The position numbers were made by a program, and so were the translations under genes. A DNA stretch of 64,000 nt, taken from the NCBI RefSeq assembly GCF_900111745.1, contig NZ_FOIJ01000007.1, forward strand, positions 186,001-250,000, written 5' to 3'. A model generated the notes under the pieces. It searched no databases, had not been told where the DNA came from, and saw only the letters and a program-made list of their open reading frames with translations. This document shows, in pieces, positions 7,947 to 15,901 of the stretch. How positions within the stretch are numbered: the stretch's first letter is position 1; each line of letters begins with the position of its first letter. Origin of the DNA: Stigmatella erecta (GTDB lineage Bacteria > Myxococcota > Myxococcia > Myxococcales > Myxococcaceae).

Positions 7947-8851
7947 GACGGGCGCTCATCATCGGCAGCGGCTTCATCGGCCAGCACCTCGGGCGGGCCC
8001 TGCGGGAGGCGGGGCTCGCCGCCACCCTGTGCTCGCGCCACCGGCCCGAGGGGCTGGGGGAGGCGGCGTGGCTCGGCCTGGATGCCTCGCGGCCCGGGGC
8101 CATCGCCCAGGCGGTGGCCGCCACCGGGGCGCAGGCCGTGGTGCTCGTGCATGGGCCCTCGGACATCACCGGGTGCGAGCAGGCGCCCGAGGCGGCCATG
8201 GCCCTGCACGCGGGCATCGCCACGCGCCTGTGCCAGGAGGCCCCCACGGCCCGCAAGCTGCTCATCTCCACGGACAACGTCTTCGACGGCCAGGCCCCCG
8301 GCTACGACGAGTCCCATGCCCCCTGCCCCGCCAACGCCTATGGCCGGGCGAAGCTCGCCGCCGAGCACGTGCTGCGCGCGGCGGACCCGGGCGCCCTCAT
8401 CGTCCGCACCAGCCTCGTCTACGGCTACGAGCCGCGCGGCCCGGAGCGCGGCTGGCGCAACTTCTTCATGGTGGTGGCGGACACCGTGCGCGCCGGGCAG
8501 CCCGTGCAGGCGCCCGTGGACCACTGGAACACGCCCATCCTCGTGGAGGACGCGGCGGCGGTGCTCGCGCGCCTGGTGCCGGGAAGCGCCGCGGGGCTGC
8601 TCCACCTGGCCGGCCCCGACCGGGCCTCGCGCTTCGAGTGGGGCCAGCTCATCGCCCGGAGCCTGGGCGCGGACCCGGGCCTCGTGCGGCCCGTGGAGCG
8701 CGCCGCCGGGCGCTACGCGTGCCGCCCCCCCAATGCCTGCCTGCGCAGCGTGCGGCTGCACCAGCTCCCGGAGCTCTCCGGGCTGAGCATCTCGGGCCTC
8801 GCCACCGGCGCGGCGCGCCTCCGCCCGCTGCTCGAAGTGTCCCCCCGTTGA
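7943..8851 (+). CDS. RmlD-like NAD(P)-dependent sugar/cyclitol reductase
   Basis: This 302-residue short-chain dehydrogenase of the extended (SDR) type begins at a GTG that overlaps the previous stop (GTGA). It shows the Rossmann dinucleotide motif IIGSGFIGQHL, STDNVFDG, and the catalytic YGRAKLAAEH (YxxxK). VRTSLVYGYEP and a dTDP-4-dehydrorhamnose-reductase-like C-terminal half follow. In the operon it is one of two candidate oxidoreductases for the cyclitol ring, the other being the Zn-type dehydrogenase four genes later. Known validamycin clusters do not, to my knowledge, rely on an RmlD-type enzyme, so it may mark a pathway difference. Confidence 0.8.
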   Translation: MRRALIIGSGFIGQHLGRALREAGLAATLCSRHRPEGLGEAAWLGLDASRPGAIAQAVAATGAQAVVLVHGPSDITGCEQAPEAAMALHAGIATRLCQEAPTARKLLISTDNVFDGQAPGYDESHAPCPANAYGRAKLAAEHVLRAADPGALIVRTSLVYGYEPRGPERGWRNFFMVVADTVRAGQPVQAPVDHWNTPILVEDAAAVLARLVPGSAAGLLHLAGPDRASRFEWGQLIARSLGADPGLVRPVERAAGRYACRPPNACLRSVRLHQLPELSGLSISGLATGAARLRPLLEVSPR

Positions 8852-8853
8852 GG

Positions 8854-8867
8854 CCGGCGAACGCCGG
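8854..8867 (+). promoter_or_regulatory. Hairpin in the only real gap of the operon
   Basis: CCGGCG (8854-8859) and CGCCGG (8862-8867) are perfect inverted arms with a 2-base centre. They sit in the 32-bp gap before the VldE-like gene; every other junction in this operon overlaps. An RNA hairpin here could protect or attenuate the downstream message. Function is unproven. Confidence 0.3.
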
Positions 8868-8883
8868 TCAGGAGATTGTCCCC

Positions 8884-10329
8884 ATGAGCCGAGAACGCAT
8901 CTTCCTCGCCAGCAAGCGTGCCCCCGTGACGTACCACCGCGATGTCGCCGGGACGCTCACGGCGGAGCTGGCCCCCGGCGGCACCGCCAACGTGGTGGCC
9001 GACCTCGCCAGCCAATTGGGCGTGTCCTGGATTGCCTGCGCCATGACGGAGGAGGACCGGCACGTGGCCACCCAGCACCCCCGGGGCATGGAGGTGAAGG
9101 TGAGCGCCGCCGCGCCCGTGCACCTGCACCTGCTCCAGCACGCGCCCGACGTCTTCGAGGACATGCAGGAGATCATCACCGCGGACCTGCTGTGGGCCAG
9201 CAACAACTACCTCTGGGATGGCTGGACGAAGCCCACCTTCGACGCGCGCAGCCACCGGGCGTGGAAGAACTTCGAGACCTTCACGGAGACCTTCGCCGCC
9301 ACGCTGCTGGAGCGCTCGAAGGCGTGCCCCAACCCGGTGTACCTGCTGCACGACTACCAGATGTGCGGGGTGCCCCAGCACCTCCGGGCCCAGCGCCCCG
9401 AGGCGCCCCAGCTGCTCTTCGTCCACATCCCCTGGCCCTCGGCGGACTACTGGCGGATGTTGCCCCGGCCCATGCGCGAGGGGCTGCTGCGCGGCATGCT
9501 GGGCGCGGACGTCATCGCCTTCTTCGCCACGCGCTGGGTGCGCAACTTCCTGGCCTGTGTGGAGGACCTGCTGCCCGAGGCGCGCGTGGACTATCCCTCC
9601 GCCACCGTGCGCTGGGAGGGCCGCACGGTGCGCGCGGAGGCCATGGCGCTCGGCTACAGCCCTTCCGCGCTGGACATCCGCGAGGGCGAGGGCGCCCCGG
9701 AGCTGGCCGCATGGGTGGGGGACCGGCCCCTCGTCGTCCACTCGGGCCGCACGGACCCCATCAAGAACGCGGAGCGGGCGGTGCTCGCCTTCACCGCGGC
9801 GCTGCAAGAGGACTCCGGGCTGCGCCACGCGCGGATGCTCGTGAAGATGAACCCCAACCGGCTCTCCGTGGAGGCCAACCACCAGTACCGCGACCGGGCG
9901 GCCCGGGCCGTGGAGGCGGCCAACCGCGTGCTGGGGGCGGACACGGTGCGGTTCACCTGCACCAACAGCGTGAATGGCACCTTCGCGGCGCTGCGGCGGG
10001 CGGACGTGCTGCTGCTCAACTCCACCGTGGATGGGCAGAACCTCACCGCCTTCGAGGGCACGCTGTTCAACCCGCGCGACGCGGTGCTCATCCTCTCGGA
10101 GCGCTGCGGCGCGGCCGAGGCGCTCGCCCACGTCTCGCGGCTCGTCAACCCCTTCGACATCGTCGAGCAGGCCCAGGCGCTGCGCGAGGCCCTGCGCGCC
10201 TCCCCCGAGGAGCGGGCCGAGGCGGCGAAGCGGCGCCGGGAAGTCGTCCTCAAGTACGACTTGCCCTCATGGGTGCGGCAGCAGCTCTCCAGCCTGGGAC
10301 TCGGCGAGGCCACCGGGGCACGCCGATGA
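8884..10329 (+). CDS. VldE/ValL-like pseudoglycosyltransferase (GT20 family)
   Basis: VldE/ValL enzymes couple NDP-valienol to validamine 7-phosphate through a C-N bond, using a trehalose-6-phosphate-synthase (OtsA) fold. This 481-residue protein has IFLASKRAPVTY, the loop LAPGGTANVVA and LLWASNNYLWDGWT. HDYQMCGVP, HIPWPSADYW, ALGYSPSALD and HSGRTDPIKN (286-295, with Arg289 and Lys294) follow. It ends with STVDGQNLTAFE and ILSERCGAAE. OtsA proteins normally have RLDYIKG where this has RTDPIKN, and the latter matches the validamycin enzyme as I remember it. AGGAG lies 9 bp before the ATG. Cyclase, aminotransferase and kinase neighbours support a pseudodisaccharide-forming role. An ordinary trehalose-phosphate synthase is much less likely. 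Confidence 0.88.
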   Translation: MSRERIFLASKRAPVTYHRDVAGTLTAELAPGGTANVVADLASQLGVSWIACAMTEEDRHVATQHPRGMEVKVSAAAPVHLHLLQHAPDVFEDMQEIITADLLWASNNYLWDGWTKPTFDARSHRAWKNFETFTETFAATLLERSKACPNPVYLLHDYQMCGVPQHLRAQRPEAPQLLFVHIPWPSADYWRMLPRPMREGLLRGMLGADVIAFFATRWVRNFLACVEDLLPEARVDYPSATVRWEGRTVRAEAMALGYSPSALDIREGEGAPELAAWVGDRPLVVHSGRTDPIKNAERAVLAFTAALQEDSGLRHARMLVKMNPNRLSVEANHQYRDRAARAVEAANRVLGADTVRFTCTNSVNGTFAALRRADVLLLNSTVDGQNLTAFEGTLFNPRDAVLILSERCGAAEALAHVSRLVNPFDIVEQAQALREALRASPEERAEAAKRRREVVLKYDLPSWVRQQLSSLGLGEATGARR

Positions 10330-11579
10330 CGGTTCCGCCGCCCTTCTATTATGAGACCGGAGACATCGTGCTCACCGAGGGCGCCGGCGTGCGGGTGCGC
10401 ACCCGGGACGGCCGCGAGTTCCTCGACTGCATCTCCGGCACCTTCAACCTGCTGCTGGGCCACAACCACCCCGAGGTGATGGCCGCCGCGAAGGCGCAGA
10501 TGGACCGGCTGGTGCACACGGGCTCCTCCTACCTATCGGAGCCCGTCGAGCAGCTCGCCCAGGCGCTGGTGGGCTTGGCGCCCGCGAACCTCTCGCGCGT
10601 GCACCTGCGCAGCGCGGGGGGCTCCACCGCGAACGAGGGCGCCATCCGCATCGCCCAGCACGTCACCGGCAAGCGGGACGTCATCACCATGTTCCGCAGC
10701 CACCTGGGGCAGACCATGGCCACCATCGGGTACTCGGGCTTCGCCTTCCACCGGGCCCCGTTCCCCTACGTCATGCCGGGGGCGCTACACGTGCCGGAGC
10801 CCTCGTGCTCGCGGTGCTTTTACGGGCAAAAGGCGGAGCACTGCGAGCTGCCCTGCGTGTCTCGGATCGACGACTTCATCCGCTATGCCAGCTCGGGCAG
10901 CGTGGCCTGCGTGCTCATCGAGCCCATCTTCGGGGTGGGCGGCAACATCGTCCCCCCGCCGCGCTACTTCCCCGAGCTCAAGCGGTTCTGCGAGGAGCGC
11001 GGCATCGTCCTCATCTTCGATGAGATCCAGACGGGCTTCGGCCGCACGGGCGAGATGTTCGCGGCGAACTACTTCGGCGTCGCCCCGCACATGATGACGC
11101 TGTCCAAGGGGCTCACCGGGAGCGGCTTTCCGCTGGGCGCCATCCTCACCGAGGAGCGGTTGATGGGCATGCCGCGCATCCACCACGGCTTCACGGGGGG
11201 AGGCAACGCGGTGGCCTCGGCGGCGGCCGTGAAGACGGTGGAGATTGTCTCACGCCCGGGCTTCCTGCCCCATGTGCGGCAGGTGGGCACGCGCCTGCGC
11301 GAGGGGCTGGCCCGGCTCGCCCCGCACTACCCCTTCATCGGCGAGGTGCGCGGGGTGGGGCTCATGCTGGGACTGGAGGTGGTCGGCCCCCGGGGCGAGC
11401 CCGCACCGGCGCGCGCGCTGGGATTGCAGGCGTCCTTGATGCGCCAGGGGCTGATGACCCGCGTCTCCGAGCATGGGCGCGGCCACGTCATCGAGATCCG
11501 CCCGGCGCTCGTCATCACCGAGAAAGAGGTGGACGAGCTGCTCGCCCGCTTCGGAGAGGCCTGCCATGCCCTCGCGTGA
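10326..11579 (+). CDS. Class III PLP aminotransferase (candidate cyclitol aminotransferase)
   Basis: This 417-residue protein belongs to fold-type I, class III. It has the cofactor aspartate in IFDEIQTGFGRTG (Asp232) and the Schiff-base lysine in TLSKGLTGSGFPLGA (Lys261). GLMLGLEV occurs near the C-terminus. A four-cysteine stretch, CSRCFYGQKAEHCELPC (161-177), matches a subgroup of this family and might bind metal. The start codon overlaps the previous stop (ATGA). In validamycin biosynthesis an aminotransferase (ValM) converts validone 7-phosphate to validamine 7-phosphate, the amine acceptor of the coupling step. The same role is inferred here from context. Confidence 0.85.
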   Translation: MTVPPPFYYETGDIVLTEGAGVRVRTRDGREFLDCISGTFNLLLGHNHPEVMAAAKAQMDRLVHTGSSYLSEPVEQLAQALVGLAPANLSRVHLRSAGGSTANEGAIRIAQHVTGKRDVITMFRSHLGQTMATIGYSGFAFHRAPFPYVMPGALHVPEPSCSRCFYGQKAEHCELPCVSRIDDFIRYASSGSVACVLIEPIFGVGGNIVPPPRYFPELKRFCEERGIVLIFDEIQTGFGRTGEMFAANYFGVAPHMMTLSKGLTGSGFPLGAILTEERLMGMPRIHHGFTGGGNAVASAAAVKTVEIVSRPGFLPHVRQVGTRLREGLARLAPHYPFIGEVRGVGLMLGLEVVGPRGEPAPARALGLQASLMRQGLMTRVSEHGRGHVIEIRPALVITEKEVDELLARFGEACHALA

Positions 11580-12597
11580 CGCGGAGCTGCGGCACGTGGC
11601 CCTGACGCCGGAAGGCCCTCAACTGCGCCCGGGCTTGGACTGGTCCCCGCGCCACCGGGCCGGGGTGATGGTGCGGCCCCTGCTGCTGGGCATCTGCCGC
11701 TCCGACTACAAGGAGGCCGCGCGGCAGCGCCAGGGGGCGAGCCAGTTCGGCCATGAAGTCGTGGGCGAAATCATCGCCCAGTGGGGCCGTGCCCCCTTCT
11801 CGGTGGGAGACCGGGTGTGCCTGGATCCCAACCGCCCGCTCAACCGGGGAACGGCCTTCGCGGACCTCATGCCGGCCGACGGCACGGAGCAGGAGCTGAC
11901 CGAGGCCCTGCACTGGGTGCCCCGGAGCGTGTCCCTGGAGCGAGCGGTGTTCGCCGAGCCGCTCGCGTGCGCCGTGCACTGCCTCGACCGGGCGAGGCAG
12001 GCGCTGGGCGGCCAGGTGTCCGGGCGCCAGGTGCTCGTGGTGGGCGCGGGCATCGCCGGCACGCTCATCGCCCTGTCGGCCCAGGCCGAGGGCGCCACGG
12101 TGAGCCTGCGCAACGCGGGGGTGGACAAGCTGGAGTTCCTCCGCGCCACCGGGCTGCTGCCCGCGGGCGCCCTGGGCCAGGACGAGCCGCCGCGCACGCC
12201 GCCGGACGCCATCGTGCTGGCCACTGCCTTCATCGAGCCGCGCTGGCTGCGCTGGGCGCTGGAGGCGGTGGCGCCCGGCGGGGCCATTGTTCTCTACGGG
12301 GGCACGCAGGCCACGGACCGCTTCACCGAGGGCGGCGTGGAGCTGGCGCTGGACGCCTTGCGCCGCCAGGAGGGCACCGCCCCGGTGCGCTGGGGACGGA
12401 AAGCTCTGACGGTGGTGGGCAGCTATGGCACCGAACCGTCGTGTTTTGCACGGGGCCTGCGGTGGCTGGCGGCGCCGGATGCCACCTGGGCGCTGGAGCG
12501 GCTGGTATCGCGGCGCATGGGCCTGACAGAACTGCCCTTGGAACTGAGTGCGGAAGGGCCGAAATCGCGGCCCGGGAAGGTCTTGGTCGTGCCATGA
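11566..12597 (+). CDS. Zn-dependent medium-chain dehydrogenase (candidate cyclitol reductase)
   Basis: This 343-residue alcohol-dehydrogenase-like protein overlaps the aminotransferase by 14 bp. The catalytic Zn site is recognisable as GICRSD (Cys44) and FGHEVVGEI (His63, Glu64). VFAEPLACAVHCL is the typical third-ligand region, and the Rossmann motif is VLVVGAGIAGTL. The four-cysteine structural-zinc lobe of classical ADHs is missing. Validamycin clusters contain a similar enzyme (ValN) that reduces valienone to validone. A corresponding step is inferred here; direction and substrate cannot be decided from sequence. Confidence 0.8.
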   Translation: MPSRDAELRHVALTPEGPQLRPGLDWSPRHRAGVMVRPLLLGICRSDYKEAARQRQGASQFGHEVVGEIIAQWGRAPFSVGDRVCLDPNRPLNRGTAFADLMPADGTEQELTEALHWVPRSVSLERAVFAEPLACAVHCLDRARQALGGQVSGRQVLVVGAGIAGTLIALSAQAEGATVSLRNAGVDKLEFLRATGLLPAGALGQDEPPRTPPDAIVLATAFIEPRWLRWALEAVAPGGAIVLYGGTQATDRFTEGGVELALDALRRQEGTAPVRWGRKALTVVGSYGTEPSCFARGLRWLAAPDATWALERLVSRRMGLTELPLELSAEGPKSRPGKVLVVP

Positions 12598-13787
12598 AGG
12601 AGACAGCGAACACGGCGGACGCGGCGGCCCCGGCGAGGCACACCCCGAAGGGCCCCATCGCGGGGGTCCTGCTCGCCTACGGGGCCTGGGGCGTCTTCTG
12701 GGGCGCGTGGGGCGCGCTGCTGCCCGGCGTGAAGGTGGCGACGGGCGCCAGCGAGCGGGAGCTGGGGCTGTCCCTGCTGGGCGTGGCGGCCGGGGCGCTG
12801 CCGGCGATGCTCCTGTTCGGCCCGTGGGTGGACCGGCTGCGCAACCGGGCGCTGCCGCTGACGCTGGCGGCCTTCGCCGCGGCCGTGGTGCCGCTGGGGC
12901 TCGTCACCTCGCCCTGGGCGCTGGGCATCGCGCTCGTGTTCGTGGGCGCCACCTCGGGCGCACTCGACATCGCGCTCAACGCGCGCGTGGCGGCGCTGGA
13001 GGCGGCCATGGGGCGCAAGCTGTTCAACATGGCGCATGCGGCCTTTCCGCTCGCCGTGGTGCTCGCCAGCACCGGCGCGGGGCTGGGCCGCCAGCTCGAG
13101 CTGCCGCTGCCGCTGCTCATCGGCCTGCTGGCGCTCGTGGTGTTCCTCGCCGTGCCGGCCAACCTGGAGAAGTTGCCCGTTCCGGACGGGGGCGAGGGCG
13201 CGCCGCGAAACGGGACGCGCGGGGCCCCGCTGCTCTTGACCCTGGGCCTGCTGGGCGCCGCGGTGCACCTGGTGGAGAACGCCGTCGAGCAGTGGTCCGC
13301 GCTGTACCTGGAGACGGTGCTCGGCGCGCAGCCGGTGCTCGGCGGCACGGGCCCGGCTGTCTACATGGGCAGCCTGTTTGTCGGCCGGCTCATCGCCCAG
13401 CGGCTGGCCACGAAGCTCGACGGGCGGACCCAGCTCTCCCTGGCGGGCATCAGCGCCGCGGTGGGCCTGGTGCTGGTGCTCACCGCCACGCACCCGCTCC
13501 TGGCGCTGGCGGGGTTCGCGGTGGCGGGCCTCGGCATGGCGGGGGGCATCCCCACGGTGTTCAGCATGACCACCGAGGCCACGGAGCCCTCGGCACGCGG
13601 GGCCGCCATCGCCCGGGTGACGCTGCTCGCTTACTTCGGCTACCTGGCCAGTCCTCCGCTGTGCGGGGCCATTGCCCAGGCGTGGGGGCTGCGGGCCACC
13701 TGGGGCATGCTCGCGGCCTCCGGCCTGGTGCTGGCGCTGGCGGCGTTCGCCCTGCCCCGGCTTCAGCCCCGGGTGGCGGCCTCATGA
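12594..13787 (+). CDS. MFS transporter, likely exporter of the aminocyclitol product
   Basis: This 397-residue protein has about 12 hydrophobic segments arranged in two halves. The segments start with GVLLAYGAWGVFWGAWGALLPG, and FGPWVDRLRNR is the conserved MFS loop between helices 2 and 3. The general fold is like YbjJ/FucP-type transporters. Its ATG overlaps the dehydrogenase stop (ATGA). Its place inside the biosynthetic operon suggests export of, and self-protection against, the end product. Uptake of a precursor or of a scavenged sugar is possible too. Confidence 0.8.
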   Translation: MKETANTADAAAPARHTPKGPIAGVLLAYGAWGVFWGAWGALLPGVKVATGASERELGLSLLGVAAGALPAMLLFGPWVDRLRNRALPLTLAAFAAAVVPLGLVTSPWALGIALVFVGATSGALDIALNARVAALEAAMGRKLFNMAHAAFPLAVVLASTGAGLGRQLELPLPLLIGLLALVVFLAVPANLEKLPVPDGGEGAPRNGTRGAPLLLTLGLLGAAVHLVENAVEQWSALYLETVLGAQPVLGGTGPAVYMGSLFVGRLIAQRLATKLDGRTQLSLAGISAAVGLVLVLTATHPLLALAGFAVAGLGMAGGIPTVFSMTTEATEPSARGAAIARVTLLAYFGYLASPPLCGAIAQAWGLRATWGMLAASGLVLALAAFALPRLQPRVAAS

Positions 13788-14842
13788 GGTGCGATCTCGT
13801 CGTCGACGGCGGGGGCTCCACCACGCGCCTGGGCCTCGCCGCCGAGGGCAGGCTCTTCACCCGGCTCGAAGGGCCCAGCTGCAACGTGCAGAGCACGGGG
13901 GGCCGGGGCCTGGACGTCCTGGCGGGCCTGCTGGAGCGGCTGTGGCGCCAGCGGCCAGCAGAGGTGCAGAGGGTGGGCACCGCGTGCCTGGCCCTGTCCA
14001 ATGCCAGCACCCGGCAGGCGCTCCAGGAGACAGGGGCCGCGCTGCGGGCCCTCGCGGAGCGCGGCCTGGCCCCCCTGCGGGCCGAGCGGCTGTGGCTGAT
14101 GAACGACATCGTTCCCCCGGTGGCGGCCGGGGCGTGTGACATCGTGGCCATCTGCGGAACGGGCACGGGGTACGCCGCCATGACGCCCGAGGGGCACTGG
14201 GCCCGGGCCTCCGGCATGGAGTACCTGCTCAGCGACGAGGGCGGCGGCTTCGACCTGGGGCGCCGGGGGCTGGCCGCGGTGGTGCGGATGCAGGATGGCC
14301 GGGGGCCGGTGACGCGCCTGGCCGAGGCGGCCGAGGCCTGGGTGGGCGAGGACGCCGAGGCCCCCGGGGCCTCCGGCAAGGCCACCCGCGCCGAGGCCCT
14401 GTGCGCGCGGGTGCATGGCGAGGGCTCCCCGAAGCTCACGGCGGCCAGCTTCGCCCCGGCGGTTCTCGCCGCAGCGGCCCAGGGGGACACCGTGGCCCGG
14501 ACGCTCGTGGCCGAGGCGGCCCGGGAGCTGGCGGCCGGCATCACCGCCGTGGCCTCCCGGTGCCACCTGACGGGCCCCGTCCGCGTCGGCCTGGGCGGCT
14601 CGCTGCTGCTGGCGCGCGAGGGGCTGCTGCGCCGCGAGCTGTCCTCCCACCTGTCGCTGCTGGGGTGGCAATGGCTGGAGCTGCCCGTGGATCCGCTGGA
14701 GGGGGTCGCCCGGCTGGCCCAACGGCTCACGCGGGAGCCCGGCCGGTTGGCGAAAGTGCCCCTGGCCCTCGAACTCGGCGTCCACGAGGCCCTGTCCCCC
14801 CCCCTCGCCGCGGCGGTCCCCGAGGAGACCCGCGAGACCTGA
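13784..14842 (+). CDS. BadF/NAGK-type kinase (candidate C7-cyclitol kinase)
   Basis: This 352-residue protein of the ASKHA kinase fold has VVDGGGSTTRLGLA (phosphate-1 loop), ICGTGTGYAA (phosphate-2), LSDEGGGFDLGRRGL and VGLGGSLL (adenosine motif). This places it with N-acetylglucosamine kinases and BadF/BadG ATPases. It overlaps the transporter gene (ATGA) and is the last gene of the operon. Validamycin-type pathways need an early C7-OH kinase (ValC, of a glucokinase-like group). This enzyme is the only kinase in the cluster and is the best candidate. No phosphatase gene accompanies it. Confidence 0.8.
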   Translation: MRCDLVVDGGGSTTRLGLAAEGRLFTRLEGPSCNVQSTGGRGLDVLAGLLERLWRQRPAEVQRVGTACLALSNASTRQALQETGAALRALAERGLAPLRAERLWLMNDIVPPVAAGACDIVAICGTGTGYAAMTPEGHWARASGMEYLLSDEGGGFDLGRRGLAAVVRMQDGRGPVTRLAEAAEAWVGEDAEAPGASGKATRAEALCARVHGEGSPKLTAASFAPAVLAAAAQGDTVARTLVAEAARELAAGITAVASRCHLTGPVRVGLGGSLLLAREGLLRRELSSHLSLLGWQWLELPVDPLEGVARLAQRLTREPGRLAKVPLALELGVHEALSPPLAAAVPEETRET

Positions 14843-14879
14843 GCCTACCGGCGCTCCTCTGCCACGGCCTGGAACGGGG

Positions 14880-15797
14880 CTACCGCTGGTGGCCGAAGCG
14901 CACGTCCACGGCCGGGTGCTCCGCCACGAGCCGCCGCAGCTGCGCGAGGCTGCCGGCGCTCCGGGCGATGTCCTCCGAGAAGGTGCCCGGCTCGACGTCG
15001 TGCTCCCAGCCCCAGCGCGTGTGGCAGGCATCGCCGGTGAACAGCACGGGGCCCTGCGGGGTGCGCACGAGGTATGCGGTGCTGCCCGGCGTGTGGCCGG
15101 GGACCCAGAGCGCCCAGACCGAGCCATCACCGAAGACGTCCACCACCCCGGCGAAGCGCCCGGCCGCATCGGCCTCGTAGGCCCACTCCTGGAGGGAGCC
15201 CTTGCCCTGGAGCGCCCGCTGCGTGCCCTCGCGAACCACCGCATCGGCATGCTCGATGGAGGCCAGCTCCCCGGGGCCCATGTAGACGGCGGTCTTCGCG
15301 GGCACGTCCGCCATGCCCGAGATGTGGTCGAAGTGCAGGTGCGTGAGGAAGACGCCCCGGGGGGCCTCCTTCTGCTGGGCCAGCCAGTCGCCCAGGGGCA
15401 TGTTGAACTTCATGCCCTTGAGGGAGTCCGCCATCGCGCCGAAGGCGGCCTGCGTGGGCGCATCGCGCATGGCCCGCTCGACGCCCGTCTCGATGAGAAA
15501 GGTGCCCTGCGTGGGGTGCTTGAGCACGTGGAAGTAGACCTGGACGGGCTCCGGGCCCGCCGTCAGCCCCGCGGCCTGGGCGCGGGGGTGTTGCAGGTTG
15601 ATGAGTCCTCCCCGGTCAGCCTCCCAGTCGCTGGAGGCAATGGTCTCCACGGTCACGGTACCGGGCGCATCGATGACAGCCTCCAGGGCCGAGAACGGCC
15701 GCGGAGTGCCCAGGGAAGACTTCTGGGTGTCGTGGGAGCTCGTGGCGCAGCCGGTGAACAGGAGCACGCCAACACAGAGGGACAAGAGCTTTCGCAT
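14880..15797 (-). CDS. Metallo-beta-lactamase-fold lipoprotein
   Basis: The ATG at 15797 gives a proper lipoprotein signal, MRKLLSLCVGVLLFTGC. The mature domain has the binuclear metal motif THLHFDHISG (HxHxDH), the downstream VPGHTPGSTAYLV and TGDACHT, and a final His in FGHQR. The general layout resembles quorum-quenching lactonases and other hydrolases of the MBL superfamily. The substrate is unknown. The gene is divergent from a LysR regulator, which suggests LysR-controlled expression. It runs convergently towards the aminocyclitol kinase gene. Confidence 0.8.
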   Translation of the reverse strand: MRKLLSLCVGVLLFTGCATSSHDTQKSSLGTPRPFSALEAVIDAPGTVTVETIASSDWEADRGGLINLQHPRAQAAGLTAGPEPVQVYFHVLKHPTQGTFLIETGVERAMRDAPTQAAFGAMADSLKGMKFNMPLGDWLAQQKEAPRGVFLTHLHFDHISGMADVPAKTAVYMGPGELASIEHADAVVREGTQRALQGKGSLQEWAYEADAAGRFAGVVDVFGDGSVWALWVPGHTPGSTAYLVRTPQGPVLFTGDACHTRWGWEHDVEPGTFSEDIARSAGSLAQLRRLVAEHPAVDVRFGHQR

Positions 15798-15852
15798 GAG
15801 ACAGGCCTCGAAGGGGGGAAAGGAACAGCGGATGACGAGGGCCTTTGTACCC

Positions 15853-15872
15853 ATTCAAAATTGGATTGGAAT
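15853..15872. promoter_or_regulatory. Possible LysR-type operator between divergent genes
   Basis: In an AT-rich patch between the MBL lipoprotein gene and the LysR gene, ATTC and GAAT flank 12 bases. This resembles the imperfect dyads (T-N11-A type) bound by LysR regulators. The arms are short, so support is modest. Confidence 0.3.
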
Positions 15873-15901
15873 TCACTGTCTCGGCATGGCCCTATCCATT
15901 C

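Noticed and set aside
8884-10329. Trehalose-6-phosphate synthase OtsA
   Set aside because: The nucleotide-binding segment is HSGRTDPIKN rather than the usual RLDYIKG, no otsB is adjacent, and the neighbours are cyclitol enzymes.
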